Position numbers and translations under genes: made by a program
The notes under the pieces: generated by a model
What the model saw: the letters and a program-made list of their open reading frames with translations, nothing else
Told to the model about the DNA's origin: nothing
Databases searched by the model: none
In this document: positions 9,217 through 21,132 of the stretch, in pieces
How the letters are laid out: every line of letters starts with the position of its first letter
How positions within the stretch are numbered: the stretch's first letter is position 1
Assembly: GCA_030374765.1 (NCBI GenBank)
Contig: JARGXX010000100.1
Coordinates: forward strand, 620,001 to 684,000
Source of the DNA: Agarophyton chilense
Lineage: Eukaryota; Rhodophyta; Florideophyceae; Gracilariales; Gracilariaceae
Direction of reading: 5' to 3'
DNA length: 64,000 bases

Positions 9217-11254
9217 TTAGTAGTGCACCTCCAGATCTTCCCACAAGATGGTACTATGATATATGATTAAAAATGGTCTCTGCCCTTTCCAGGAGAGAAA
9301 TTGATGTGAAATCCAGAATTCCCTCTTTGAATAAGCTTTTTCACCCTCCCCCCCAACTGAACTTAGCCTCCCATGAAGAATCCATAAGTTCTTTGATCGT
9401 TCAATTATTCTTTCCTGAATGATTCGTTTTTACGTCTTCAGCTCAATTTCTATATTTCAGAGAAACTGTCATATCTATCTCATGAAGGTTTCAGTAAAAG
9501 TTCTGACATGCCTGCAAACTAGTCATATACATCTTGCACGGGCATCGGTGATGTATTATGGGCATTTCGGTACTTGCAAGTTTGTCGGAAATAGATTGTG
9601 TTTCAGCCTGCTGTGCTTGAAGTGGAAAAAATTTAGATTCCAAATTTAGTAAAAAATGACGGATTTACAAAGGGCGAGAGAGATTTGCGGAAGATAATGA
9701 CCTTGACTTCGGGAAACTGCCCTCTGGCTGCTGCCTGAGAAGAAGCCCCGCCAGGCAGGCAGTGGGGCCTAGCATGAGCAAGGTGGCTTTGATGGATTAA
9801 AATACACTTGAACGCGGATAATTGTGTGTAGTGTTGACCTCAGTTCGTTTTCATCGACTATGTCTCTGTTCTCCGTTTTTTATATTGCTTCGCAGCACTT
9901 CTAAATTGTTCTAGATCTTAGACTGAGTGCAAGTGAGCGTAAAAGAGGCTGGCTAGATGAAAAAAATCCGATAGAATTTGATGACTGTTGATACTAACAG
10001 TCAGATCAGCAGTCCTTCCTTTATACTAAACAGGAGCATACGAGAGATTTAAAGTACGAACTTTGTGCTTTCGTAAACAAATACAAATACAAATAAAAAA
10101 TAAACAGAGGTCACGTAAGCAATGTGAAAATGGGTTCGGCCATAATACACACATTCAGATACAATCAAAGTCACTGAGTGCCCCCCTAGACCGGTACGGG
10201 TGAAACAGGAAAGCTGTTTTTATGCATTAGAAACAGTTCTCCGATCAAAAACCTAGTAATTATATCGGCTCGGCTTTTTTGAGACGAAATGTGATAATTA
10301 CCTAAATCTTTTTGATTGACAGCATCTAATATGGGTGGTGCCTTAGTTCAGTGCGTTGCACTTTTCTCAATGCAAAGTCAGTCTTTGTTTACACACATGC
10401 ACCGAGATTGTCCTGGAATAGAAGAATCGGGTAGTCAAGTGCAAATCCCAGTTTTTTGAGCGCGTTCCCGATCCACGTAAGTTGTTTAATGCATTTCAAA
10501 ATAGCATAGAACTGAGCTTTTGCTGTCGACATGGCCGTCTACTTCTGGAGCTTCGAACTCCAAAACGTAAACACATCACCGATGGTGATGACATGACCGC
10601 CCCTAGATCAACGTTAGTCCAAATTGTTGGAAGATAGTTTGAGAGTGTCTTAATCGTAACAAACATCACAATGAGATGTACTATGCCTGGATCGGACAGT
10701 GATCACTAGAAAAGAAAATATTGTAGGCCGGTTGTTGAATAGCGCAGAGAAATGCGAGCAGAACTTGCCTTGGCAGTTCCGTGACCAGGCTGGAGCACAG
10801 CCGGTCGTCTATAAAAGGGCAACACAGCAGCCCCTGCCGGCCGGAAGGCTGAATAACGTCAATGATATGAACCAATCTACCTTCTAAGAAGTTATGGCCC
10901 AGCCTACGGTCTTTAGGCATCGTTTACAACTGCAACCAACCACCCTCAACAATTTTTGAGTCACTTGTTGACATCTCGAAGTTTTGCGTGCCTCTGTTGA
11001 AGACAGAGAACTACTATTCCTAATCGAAGAAGCTGGAACTGATCCTACGTGCTATAAGAGTATGAGAATTTGTCACTGAGAAAAAGTCGATGACGAAACC
11101 GAAACAGGAAGGACCGAAAGTGCAATCAGATTCACAAGAAGAGCAAACCACCTAGAAGGACCAACAAAAGAAGAACATTGTGCTGTTTTGTACTCTACTT
11201 TCTGTGGAAGAGTCCTGTGTGGCACCGGTCATCGATAAACAGGAGCCGTCCGTT
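9217..11254. other. Unassigned interval, copy 1
   Basis: No supported gene. Contents: an AT-rich 3' flank of the VWA gene; a hairpin-forming GCCCC...GGGGC at about 9746-9770; ATCACC-GAT-GGTGAT near 10570; and a TATAAAAG at 10810. From about 10350 rightwards the two copies diverge much more than elsewhere. Confidence 0.4.
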
Positions 11255-11525
11255 TGTTGGAATCACAGCTGCCCTCAGTCTCTCTCTCGCTCTGGGAGAG
11301 AGTTGTGTGGGAACTTGGGACATCGGCGCAGCGCACAGGACAAATCCGACAGGGAAGAATTGTCAGCGATCGGGGAACCGGTGTCGTCGTTCGTTGCTGT
11401 CCCCCGCGCTCGCCGCGAACCGGCGAGCGCGTTCTGAAGTTTTTATTGTCGGCTGATAGAGCGCTGCCGCTGCGATCTCCGCTAGTAAGCTACGTAAGTT
11501 CGGGGCTTACGTCAGCCATTCAACA
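11255..11525 (+). repeat. Candidate LTR, copy 1
   Basis: A 271-bp segment begins TGTTGG and ends TTCAACA, giving the TG...CA ends and short inverted termini typical of LTRs, and lies just before a sharp change of sequence context. No target-site duplication and no partner LTR were found, so this is only a structural suggestion. The counterpart in copy 2 is 25925-26195. Confidence 0.35.
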
Positions 11526-11599
11526 CCCCCCCAGTTGGCTGAAGTATAGAGCCAAACAAGTAAAAGAATACCTTAGGGTAGGTGTTATAACAGAACTGA

Positions 11600-11672
11600 A
11601 AAGACTGAGCGGAGTAGCGGGGATGTTTTACAATACGACGCAAGATTTTCGAGTTCGATTCTCGGAGTAAGC
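11600..11672 (+). other. tRNA-like A-box/B-box segment, copy 1
   Basis: GAGTTCGATTCTC at 11651-11663 has the form of a tRNA T-arm: a 7-base TTCGATT loop with a 5-pair stem (one G-T wobble). In copy 2 (26319-26335) the stem is perfect Watson-Crick. About 40 bases upstream, TGAGCGGAGTAGCGGGG resembles an A box. No acceptor stem pairs, so it is not a complete tRNA gene; a tRNA-derived short element or chance are the alternatives. Confidence 0.3.
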
Positions 11673-12103
11673 TCGACGAAATGAGACTGTTAAGCGACTA
11701 GGAGCGGACGTGAAATTAGCGTCGGTGTCAAACGACCGTTACAAAGGCTGACCACCGAAAGGTGTATTGAGGGCCTACTTGATTGTAGGGGGAGGGATGT
11801 CCAGTTCGGCTGTAATTCCCCACCTTCTTAACGGTGATACAACGTTCCAAAATCGCGTGAACCGCGCAGCGGGGGGCGATCTCGTGTCTTAAGCATTACT
11901 ATCGTCAATCGATTTTTTTGGAAAACAACGCATTTTCGACATCCTTAGAATAGAATATGTCGCCGAAACTATTGCATAAGCCGACCACTTGAAGCGGTGC
12001 TCATTTGAAAAAGTAGCTTATCAGGTAGGATACCAGTCGCCATCAGAGAGTTGAGTGTCTTGAAGCCATGGGGATTGATTTTTGTTAAACCATCGGCTAT
12101 GTT
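11673..12103. other. Spacer after duplication end, copy 1
   Basis: The duplication ends at 11736. The rest shows no gene. A purine run GGGGGAGGGATG near 11791 precedes the antisense copia remnant, but its orientation is opposite, so it is not a polypurine tract for that element. Confidence 0.4.
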
Positions 12104-14150
12104 TTACGAGCCGGGAATCCACAAGGACCGCAACTCGTGCGACTCAAACGAATCACGCAATCGACAAACAGTTGCCCTTAGTCTGTAGTCTCTCTGCTCA
12201 TGTAGAGTTGAGATTGTAGAATAGAGCCCAAAGGAGTCCACAAGAAGGGTGAAATTGAGTGGTTCGATTGAGCCATGTTCATGAAAAAAGTATGGGATGG
12301 TCTGCGACAAATGAATCGAACGCTCTGCATCCAGGGCAGCTGCTAGTATTTCTGCTCCAGCAGAGGAGAACGAAACACGAGTTTGTTTCGACGAGTGCCA
12401 GTCAATCACATGAAATATGTTTGCCTTCTGGTCACGAAGTAGCAGGCAAGAGACTAGTCCAGACTGTCCCTAAGAGGTGGTACCGGTCGCTGCGTCACTG
12501 AAACTTATCAATTCGATAAGCGCCGTCTTCGCGATGTGGACAGACGGAGCCTTGTAGAGTAGGAAAGGGTTAAGACTCTTCACGTCTCGCACGGCGCTGT
12601 TCAGCAAGCTAAGGCTGCTGACCTTCAAGCGAGACTCTTGCTGTTGGAGTTTGCTGGCGAGAAGCGAGGCCAGCGGTAGCACCCCATGTCCCATGAAGTT
12701 GAGTTTCCCCGTCAGGCTTTGAAAAGTATGGAGTTCAGTGTCTATGCAGGGAGAGTTGTACTGCTTCCTTCGAGCCGGGGACACATCGATTGGGTGCACT
12801 TGGTCCATGAATTCCTTCATGGATACTGTTATTGAGTACTCCGGGTGTTGATATATAAACAGGCGGTTGAAGGCGATATCTGTCGCGCAGGAGAATCCTC
12901 CAACGTCAAATGCTGCGGATATAAAACTATAGAAAGCATCTAGTTCTTCCTTGGAAGCGGCAAATAGCATGTCGTCGACAACCCTCGCCAAGATAAGTAC
13001 GAGTCTCTCGTTTTTTCAGGATAGGAAGAGCCGGGAAAGCCCGGTACGGTGACGAATCTATGATTGAGGAGCCATTTCTCAACGCAGAGCTGCCATAATC
13101 TCCCAGAATCGAGGAGACTGTACTCTGGAACCAGGATCTTCCAGACCTCGTCGAAAGAGTCCGTCCAGCTACGCGGCGGTCTCATATATATGTCTCGTTT
13201 GATTGTACCGGCTTGGAGGTACGCGAACCTTATATCAATGGCCGCAATGCGAAAATGGAGCAGTGCGGCCATGGAGAGGAGAAGAAGAATTGTGGGGAAC
13301 TGTGCAGTGGCTGAGTACGATCGAAGGGAAGTTTTCTCCTTATCCTTGTTACCATGCGGTACAAGACGGCATTTTAGTTTGAGCGTGCGGCTTTCGCCGT
13401 CATGCTTGATTACGAAGAATGGTGACACGATATGAGGTTAGCGTCTCGGGGAAGAGAACAAACTGAAACAGGTTTATACGCTTTCCTGTCTCGATAGGCC
13501 TTCTTTTCTCTCGCGATTGCATCGTCCAGTAGCCACAGAGGGGCCGTCTGTAGTTTGCGCTCATTCCACGGTCCGTTTCCAAGAGTGTTGCGAAGCTCTT
13601 CCAGTATAGACTGAGTGACAGACTTGAGGGAAGTTGGGTTTGCTTTAGAAGTGTCATAGATGCCGATATTCTTGGAGGTTGCATTGAAGCTCCTTGGCAA
13701 TCCTGTTCTTGACAGATAGGTGACGTTGGCGGGGTGATCATCCCACTCTTGAAAATCAGCTGGAAGATTCTGGTCTATCTCATCGAAGAGCAAGGTTTCT
13801 ACGTCGGTTGTGACCAGTATTGGGTCTGGAACAGGTTGTAGACCAACAGGTTGAAGGCCATCTTTCTCGCCTAGTACAGCTTCTTCTTCCGAAACGCCCT
13901 TTGGCAAGAGATTGAAGCCGAGCTCGAGACGCTCAAGATCTTTCAAAAGCGGGTTGCTCGGTCGAAGACGAAGGTCTTCGTAGGCGAGAGCGTATGTGTT
14001 GCCTCGAACTCTTTTGTTGACGGTCAGATTTGTGGGAAGTATGTTTGTCTTTGTATTCTTCTCGTTTTCGTTTGTAGTAGTGTCGAGCGTATTGATCGCG
14101 ATAACCGCAGTTGTTGCAGTATTCTACTATGTCGGGGAATCAGATAGGTT
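12104..14150 (-). pseudogene. Decayed Ty1/copia pol (antisense)
   Basis: Read on the minus strand from 14150 down: a zinc-knuckle remnant (CNNCGYRDQYARHY, last Cys lost) at about 14080-14125; a linker frame at 13410-13946; the N-terminal half of a copia reverse transcriptase at 12940-13428 (KCRLVPHGN, AAIDIRFAYLQA); the C-terminal half with the VVDD catalytic motif at 12470-12991; and RNase H at 12104-12409 (WHSSKQTRVS, AEILAAALDA). The three frames are separated by frameshifts; the last two are in one frame broken by a TAG at 12470. Most of protease and integrase are missing. It lies in the single-copy spacer between the two duplicated blocks. Confidence 0.85.
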
Positions 14151-14667
14151 GGTTTTTCGCGAAGTCGCGGTTGGAACTCATAAGTGAGTGTTATCATCAG
14201 CATTGTGATATGAAATGGCATCCCGCATAGGATGCTTAGAGACAAAATGTCTAATTGGAACACGTGGCGTCATGGGTCGAGTGGCCTACCACGGCGCGCG
14301 CATAGTTGCGACCCTTCCTAGGGGAATGCCATATTGGCAACGGCGCATGTAGTGGCGATCCACGTGTAGAGCTTTACTCACCTTTGTAGCTAGACGTCCA
14401 TTAAGGACCATACCCATACAGTGGTTTGGCCAAGTGGCTGATCACTGGGTATTATTTATATATTTATTTGGGCACTCACCCTGGTACACAGTATATAGTG
14501 TACCGGAGGTGAGCGCCCACTTCAAGTAAAGGAGACAACATGGGCATCATGACTATTCTGTTTCTCGCTTAGGATTCCTGAACCGGAGATCCGGAAGAGC
14601 TATAATAGATAGTCAGCCCCCAACCACTTCACGAGCCGTCTCGTACCTACATTCTATCAACATTGTA
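14151..14667. other. Spacer left of copy 2
   Basis: No gene. Apart from the inverted repeat it has a TATTTATATATTTATTT run near 14450. TG...CA ends at 14189 and 14662 would fit an LTR but no target duplication or partner supports this. Confidence 0.35.
14470..14518. repeat. 49-nt inverted repeat (hairpin)
   Basis: GGGC..CTCACC..GGTACAC, an 8-base centre AGTATATA, then GTGTACC..GGTGAG..GCCC: three nested complementary blocks with small interruptions. It lies 150 bp left of the start of copy 2 and is flanked on the left by an AT-rich run. Could be a protein-binding palindrome, an RNA hairpin in a decayed LTR, or a fold-back site. Confidence 0.75.
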
Positions 14668-14806
14668 CAGTTGCACTTTTCACCCTCTCTGGCGAGTAGT
14701 GGCTTTACACCCCACTTCCAGCTCGCTGGTATTGTAGCTCTACCACCCCTTTTCCTTCGCCGCAAGCGACCCATCGGCAGTCCAAACGCTGTGGCAGGTG
14801 TTTGCT

Positions 14807-15233
14807 CTCTCCGTTAGAGCGGATACTACAGTAGTGCCAGTTGTTATCGCCGCGATCTCTGTTGCAAGATGATTTGTTTCGCCAGGTAGGTCTTCTGCGT
14901 CCATTTGTTCTTGGCGTGTATAGTTTAGGTTATGTTACTGACGAGGGCGTAATGGTGGAAGATTGGTCCGGGTTGTTCGGGTTCTTACGGCGAGCCGCTT
15001 CGACTTCGACAGCGTTTACGATGAAAACTGGCGTCTGTGAGGTTGGAAAGCATGGTCGAAGGGTCGTAAGAGTTTGAAAGACTTCGGATGAGCTTTGAAA
15101 TTTTTTCTTTGTTTTAAAGCTCTTCGTCAAAAGTTGCAAGTCCCCGAACAATTTCCAAGAACTTAGACACATGCTTGTTCCAGTCTTCACTATCTCTGAA
15201 AACGAGAGTGTCTAAGCGATGACGGATGTCTCA
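14807..15233 (-). pseudogene. Ty1/copia gag fragment, copy 2
   Basis: Counterpart of 140-566. One G-to-T change on the plus strand turns the codon after EEL into TAA, so the frame that is open in copy 1 is closed here. Otherwise the same frameshift is present. Confidence 0.75.
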
Positions 15234-16817
15234 CTTGCACATCTTTGAATCTCCAAATATTTGGACACCTTAACTATTTTTAAATCGTCTCATATTTCGG
15301 CTGCTTCATGCTTCCTCTCGAGAGGAATGGAACTCTTCTGAATATTTTTTGACACGGGTCGGAATGTGCATGAATCTGACGTGGTGGGTTTACAGCGGCA
15401 CAGTTGGAACTAGAACTTGCTCGAAAGGTCGGGGGAATGATGGAGCAGAGCAACACAAATATGTGACATGCATCGTCTTTCTTTGGTTTCTGGCATTGAG
15501 TTCGAAGAGAAGTCGCAGAGAATTGTGGATGTGCGTGCTATTTATTACGCAAGAAGAAAGGTACTCGTATGTGGTTTGGATTGAGTTGCATGAGAATCTG
15601 TTTTCGAGTTTCAACCCGCTCCACCATTCTTAGTTTGCATATGATATGTGTTCAGTTATCTTTAGTTTTCAATTGTGTGTCGTTTCATCTTTACTGCCCA
15701 TTTTCACCTGTGAATCTTTGAATCCCCAAAAATTTAAACAACTCAAATCTTCAATCGTCTCAGATTTCGCCTACGTCATGCTTCCTCTCAATAGGGAATT
15801 GTCTTCCAGATTTCTGAGTTGCAAGGCTATGTATTCTTTGTTGTAGAGAGCCCTTGTATCCTTATATGATATCACTTGCCTATGCTTTTCATTCAAGGCA
15901 TGCTACTAGACCAGCACGTGTCGTAATTCTTCAGTACCCGGCGACACACCTGTTTCATGAAGTTGTTTCTCTTTCGTCTAACATACACGATGTGATGCTA
16001 TGGAATATATCTCATTGTCCATGATCGTGTATAGCCGTTGGTGATTTGTTTCAGCGCCTTTCTCAGCGCTCTATCCAGATTCATAATTGAAAACATGACC
16101 TACTGTCAAGAACTTTGAATTGCTAACTCCAACAGCTGACCTGACGTAGGCAAAACTCTTAAACTACAAAAGAGTTGCAAACAGAAGTATTTTCTTTTCA
16201 CATCGCTTTTCCTTTCATGTACTTGAGATCATGAATCCGGGATATGAAATGGTTTTTGTTTATATGCTGCTTCTCTATGGAAACAACCATGAAGCGTTCT
16301 GCAGCAGCTGAGAGAGCACTCAGCTTTCTTCCTTTTCTAGTATTTTAGACATCGCATGGCTGCGCTTCCTTGAATTCTTGATGACCTGGCAGAAGGGAAT
16401 TACGGCCTTCGAATAAAAGAAGTATATGTGGTCCATCGGACCAGATTTGTTTTGATCTGAAGCGAAAATGGTGTCGAGAGGTTCATGCTGTGATCCTGCA
16501 CTTCCCACCCTCGACGAGAATGTGTTCTGTTTTCTATCAAGAAATATCGTCTTCTCACGCAAGGAGCTGAAAAAGACAATCCTAGCGGTCCATTCATGTA
16601 TGACATGTCTCTATGTAATGAGGAAGTGTATCTTTGTTTTTTCCCCACGAACAAAGAATGACGATGGCCATCAGAACGAAAATGGCAGTATTAAAGCTGG
16701 ACGCCCTCGGTCAACCGAGAACAACTTCTTTCAACTCATCCGAATTCAGTTCTCCACTCCCGACTCAGTCTCTCGAAAGGAAAGAATTCTATTGAAAAAG
16801 ACGCCCTCTTTATCAAA
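15234..16817. other. Intergenic, copy 2
   Basis: Counterpart of 567-2145 with the same diverged direct repeat. The 5-base insertion that shifts the register (GAGCAGAGCAAC against GAGCAAC) lies near 15440. Confidence 0.5.
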
Positions 16818-17327
16818 ATGGCCTCCTCCAGAACTTCGCGCTTCTTGGTTTTCATTTCCGCAATGACGGTTTTCGCTCTCTCGGCATCTTCCGTTGAGGC
16901 CAATTGCCCTGACGCGATTTGTCTTGCACTACACGCTGCTTGTTTGAATGGATTTCCGGCCCTGTGTGACCTCTGTTCTGCGGAGTGCCTGTTCGCTGAT
17001 TGTTTCGATGAATCAGTGGATTGCATTGTGAATACTTCAAAAGCAACGAAACGTTCTGCTTCTTGCTCTCAGAAGGACGTGAAAGCACATTCTGTCTCTT
17101 CTAGGACGACTGTAAAGGAGCTGGTGCAGAATGCTGGAGTGAATGCGCTGAAAAGGCTGGAGAGAGATAACCCAACATTGCTGAAGACCAGTGGTGTGGA
17201 TCCGCACGAGATCTGTGTCGCGGCATGTGATGCGGCAGAAGTGGCGTGCAATTTACTTCCGTTCACTCCTCCATCCGTATGCCAAGCTGCTCGCAATCTT
17301 TGTGTGGCTGCATGTCCTTCAATCTAA
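16818..17327 (+). CDS. Secreted cysteine-rich protein, copy 2
   Basis: Counterpart of the gene at 2146: 169 aa, intact, same signal peptide and all cysteines. One conservative change (Ile to Val in the C-terminal block, EIC-I/V-AAC) and one silent change in 510 bases. Start, leader and downstream AATAAA (17496) are all preserved, so both copies look expressible. Confidence 0.78.
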   Translation: MASSRTSRFLVFISAMTVFALSASSVEANCPDAICLALHAACLNGFPALCDLCSAECLFADCFDESVDCIVNTSKATKRSASCSQKDVKAHSVSSRTTVKELVQNAGVNALKRLERDNPTLLKTSGVDPHEICVAACDAAEVACNLLPFTPPSVCQAARNLCVAACPSI

Positions 17328-18430
17328 GGGAACACTTGGGACAGGTTTACGGGGAAGAGACCAGTGTTGGCTTGGTCATGAAAGGTGTGGATTGTTTTGA
17401 ATTGCAGTGGAATTGATGTAGTTTTCTTTACGGTCTCCCGCTAGATACGATCTTCCAGCTCTGTGGTTTTAGGCGGGTTTTCCCAGAGCACATTAAATAA
17501 AAAAAAGCAACGTCTTCAAAACATAGGTGTTCCATACACGTAAATTCCATTGCCCTTTTCTCAAATGTTTCAGCAGAAAATTTGGTACGCTCCACAATGC
17601 GAAGTATGACGTGCTATTTGACGGATTGTGAAAGTAAAAAAACTATTAAACACAGTTCAGGATAAGCAAATCCTTTTCTATAAGAATTGGGCCAAGGCCT
17701 CTAAGTCGATATAGTCTACCTCTGAACTGATTAGCAACTAAGGCATATAGATTAGCAGTGGTACCAGAAAATGAGCAATGAACAGCTTTCCTTTTGTCAT
17801 AAAAATGGGATGGTCACATCTATCTCCTGAAGAAGACTTTTAATAATACTTGGGGGGGTGTTGATCAGGACAGGAGGTATTCGGCACTTATTCGCCGTAG
17901 TTCGGCGCTGTAGTGCGGGCGAGTGAACAGGCAAAAGGACTTTGAGAGTTCCTCCAAGGATGACTCCGATTCCGGTGTTTCCCACCGGGACCGGGTATTT
18001 ATTACGCCACGTTCGGGCAAGATTGAGTGCAGGGCGACCTACTGTTCTGGGTGGCACTTTGTGCTAACCAGCTGATTTGGGACATAGCAACCAACTACTG
18101 TTAGATCGCAGCCCGACTCAGTAATGCTATGTGATTTATTCCCGTATGCAAGCCTACTAGCATGCGCAGCCATCACCAGGAGGCCTTTTGGGAATCATGA
18201 CTGGGTTCCTTATTCTCTGATTCACGGAGCTTTTGTCGCAGCCGTTGGCGTCAGCATTTGTGTACGGTGAAATGTTGCAGGTTCGAAGCCCCTGTTCACG
18301 GTCGTTGTGTGGAGAACTATCTTAAATACTCTATCTCTAGGTGTCGAGCTAGAGCCCCAATCACAGTGCGCGTCAAAATTATAACACCATGTACCTTTTT
18401 GTGTTCCACATTCAGACAAAACGAGTAGAG
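17328..18430. other. Intergenic, copy 2
   Basis: Counterpart of 2656-3758; holds the AATAAA at 17496-17501 and the GC-richer stretch with the B-box-like motif. No gene. Confidence 0.4.
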
Positions 18431-18432
18431 TA

Positions 18433-19462
18433 CAGGAACCAAAAACAGATATAAAACATTCAATAAAAAGAACCCCTCCTGTTAAAACACCCCCTGAGTG
18501 CTCGAGATATGCTCAAAACACTGGTTCCAAAACTATATGACCAAAACGGGAAAACTTTTTTTCGCGCCACATTCCAACTCAAAACAGTAGCAAACCCATA
18601 AAGACTATAGATAACAGGTAGACACAGCCAAAACGCAATGTACAATCGTATTGTATGCATGAAAAATGCCTAAAGGAATCCCTGTTGCCGCCGAAGAAAA
18701 AGGAGCCATTCTTGCTCATCTTCAGAACAATTTAACACACAGAGATATTGTCAAAGAAATGAGAAGATCTAAAACAGTAGTTACCAACTTCTTTACAGAT
18801 TCGGCAGCGTACGGAACACAAAAACAAAACAGCAAGCCCAAAATATTTCTGCTGGCAACAAAAGACGTTTATTTCGAAAAACTTCACGCACGGGAGGAGC
18901 CGCTTTGAAACTAAAAACATCTCTACAACTAAGCGTTCTGACGTCCACTATTCGTCGGGCTCTTAATGTGGACTACAAATTTCAGTACAATAAATGACAA
19001 AGGCATTCTTATTGACTCCAATTCATAAATACTTACACGTTGAATGGACAATAGAACATTGTACACAAACAGAAGCAGAATGGAAAAAGGTCATCTTTAC
19101 TGATGAAAAGAAGTTTCACTTGGATTGCCTAGATATTATTCCATATTATTGGCACAAATTAGTTTCAGAAGATAGTAGCTTTCCTAAAAAGCAAAGAAAG
19201 AAGGAGTTTTCATCGTTTTTGGTTCTTTTTCATTTTCTGGTCCTGGTGATTTTGCTTTTATTGAAGTAATAAAGAATTCTAAGAAGTGAACGAAGACTCT
19301 AAAAGATTATCTAATGCTCTGAGCGGCATTAAGTCATGGTGAAAACTGAATCCTACACCAAGAAAACTGTCCTATACATGTTTCTCATCATACGAAGGGC
19401 TGGTTTGCTGAAAAAAGTGAGCCTCATAGAGAAATAGCAAAAGTAGCAACTACCTAATTGGG
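18433..19462 (+). pseudogene. Decayed Tc1/mariner transposon, copy 2
   Basis: Counterpart of 3761-4790. The helix-turn-helix piece (18666-18908) and the first-Asp piece (18994-19269) are preserved with the same frame breaks, so the element was dead before the duplication. Confidence 0.75.
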
Positions 19463-19514
19463 TCTAGGTTGTTGGGAGTCTGAATCCAGACTCCTGATGA
19501 GAGCTATCTTCTCA

Positions 19515-19688
19515 TCACGCGCTTCCATCAATAGCGAAACAGATATTGATGAGGCAGTCGCCGTCTTTGTGAAAGCTTCGAACTGTCGGGATATGAGAAC
19601 TTTCGGTAGGGCTAAGATGGGGCAAACCACCGACACTGCTCACGAAAGACAAGAGTGTGCCCAAAGCAATGCTCGAAAACCACTTCAT
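19515..19688 (-). pseudogene. Truncated third VWA-family protein, copy 2
   Basis: Counterpart of 4843-5016; the same 57-aa signal-peptide-plus-domain-start ends in FAIDGSA and a stop. The truncation point is the same, so it predates the duplication. Confidence 0.7.
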
Positions 19689-21132
19689 TTTTACCAAATA
19701 CACACGAACGGATGCTTGGATGATCACCGATAATGGTATGGAAAGAGATGCAATCTCTTCGATGCACTTTTCAAGTCAACGTGTTTCGAAGTGTTCCACT
19801 ATAGATATATTGGATATCAAGAAAGCTCCCGAACTGGTTGAACCATGGGCACAAACACTTCCACGTCACATTTGGTCATTGAACCTTGTTGTAATAATGG
19901 TGTCTCGGAGAGAACTCTTGAGTAAAACGTTTGTAAAAGTTGTATATGTTACACAACAATCAGGGAGCGACAATGTTCGTCAACAAAATGCGATGAGACA
20001 ACAGTAGTTATTGAGAATTGTTGGCGACTTCTTGATAATCGCGGTGCTCTTGATTCACCTTTGCTCTCGCCTTCGTGTCGAATCGCAAAATTGAAATTCT
20101 CCCTGAAATTGTTTCTCTACGCTACACCGCAACAGATGGGGAGCCATAACAAATGCATGGAGGCATCTTTTGGCATACCCTCTGGATAGGGAAATCAATT
20201 CTGGGGGCGCGTATGCCATACGTGCAGTCGTGCAAAACGCTCCGTTCTGGTTTGTCCTTCCATTCTCTTGCATTGATGTCGTATGATTTTCAGATTCTGC
20301 TGTGAAGGTGGTGCCCTTCATGGTCTTGGGTGGGATTTCATCCTCGCTTTTTATGCCAACTTGATTTCATGGATGACGGACTTCGAATTCTGATTTGGAA
20401 CTATCATGTTTGACAAAAGCTTCACCAGCGGTCTGCATGATTTTATCAAATCCAAAGACAGTATGGCGAACGATGAATACTCGCAACAGAATTTGTCGTG
20501 TAGGCGTCGAAAACTTTGAACATGAGACTTGGTCACCGCAAACGTACGTGACAAATTCCAAGGAATGTGGATGTGTTCGCTGAATTCGGTATTCTCGACG
20601 GGGCGAATCCAATCCAAGGCCACGTGAGATGGCCCGCCGAAATGAACCCGTGAAAATATGTGAGAAAGTTCCAAAAAACGATTGGTCCGAAAAGCTTAGA
20701 TGTTTTGATCCAGAACTCCCCGCACGGAAAAGATTGCTCGCTGTTCGAATTTGTTCTGCATGGCTTCGAAACTTCACAATGACTGCAAAGTTCCCCGTTC
20801 AGGACGGAGAATTCGACAACACCTCAGAAAGAACTTTTGCCATCTCTGCAGATCACCCAGTGTTTCACGTAAGAGTTGAAACTTTCCTGTACTTGAACAA
20901 CTTCACAACAATGTAGCATTTTCTTCGAATGACCAGGCGCTTGACGAAAGGCCGCGGTTTCTGTTTTGAATTCTCTGGAAGAAGGAAGAAACCAAAATAC
21001 AACAAATTTCCAATCCAGGTTTAATGTAGAGATAAAGAGAATCATAATCGCATTATGGAAAGACTAAATGCCAAGATTGCTCCAAGCATGCCCATCACAG
21101 TTTTCGTATGCTACAGCTTAAGGCTTTCTGTC
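19689..21132. other. Unassigned interval, copy 2
   Basis: Counterpart of 5017-6460; no recognised gene. Confidence 0.35.

Larger units (their letters stand above)
1..11736. repeat. Segmental duplication, copy 1
   Basis: This block recurs at 14668-26406 in the same orientation. The offset is 14667 at the left, becomes 14672 after a 5-base insertion in copy 2 near 15440, and is 14670 at the right end. The first ~10 kb differ by scattered single bases only; the last ~1.2 kb differ much more. Homology stops at 11736/26406, where the two copies run into unrelated sequence. The left edge coincides with the window start, so the repeat probably extends further left. All genes of the block are present in both copies. 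Confidence 0.97.

Noticed and set aside
14189-14662. TG...CA segment that could be a 474-bp LTR
   Set aside because: No target duplication (GTGAG against TTGTA), no primer site and no second copy.
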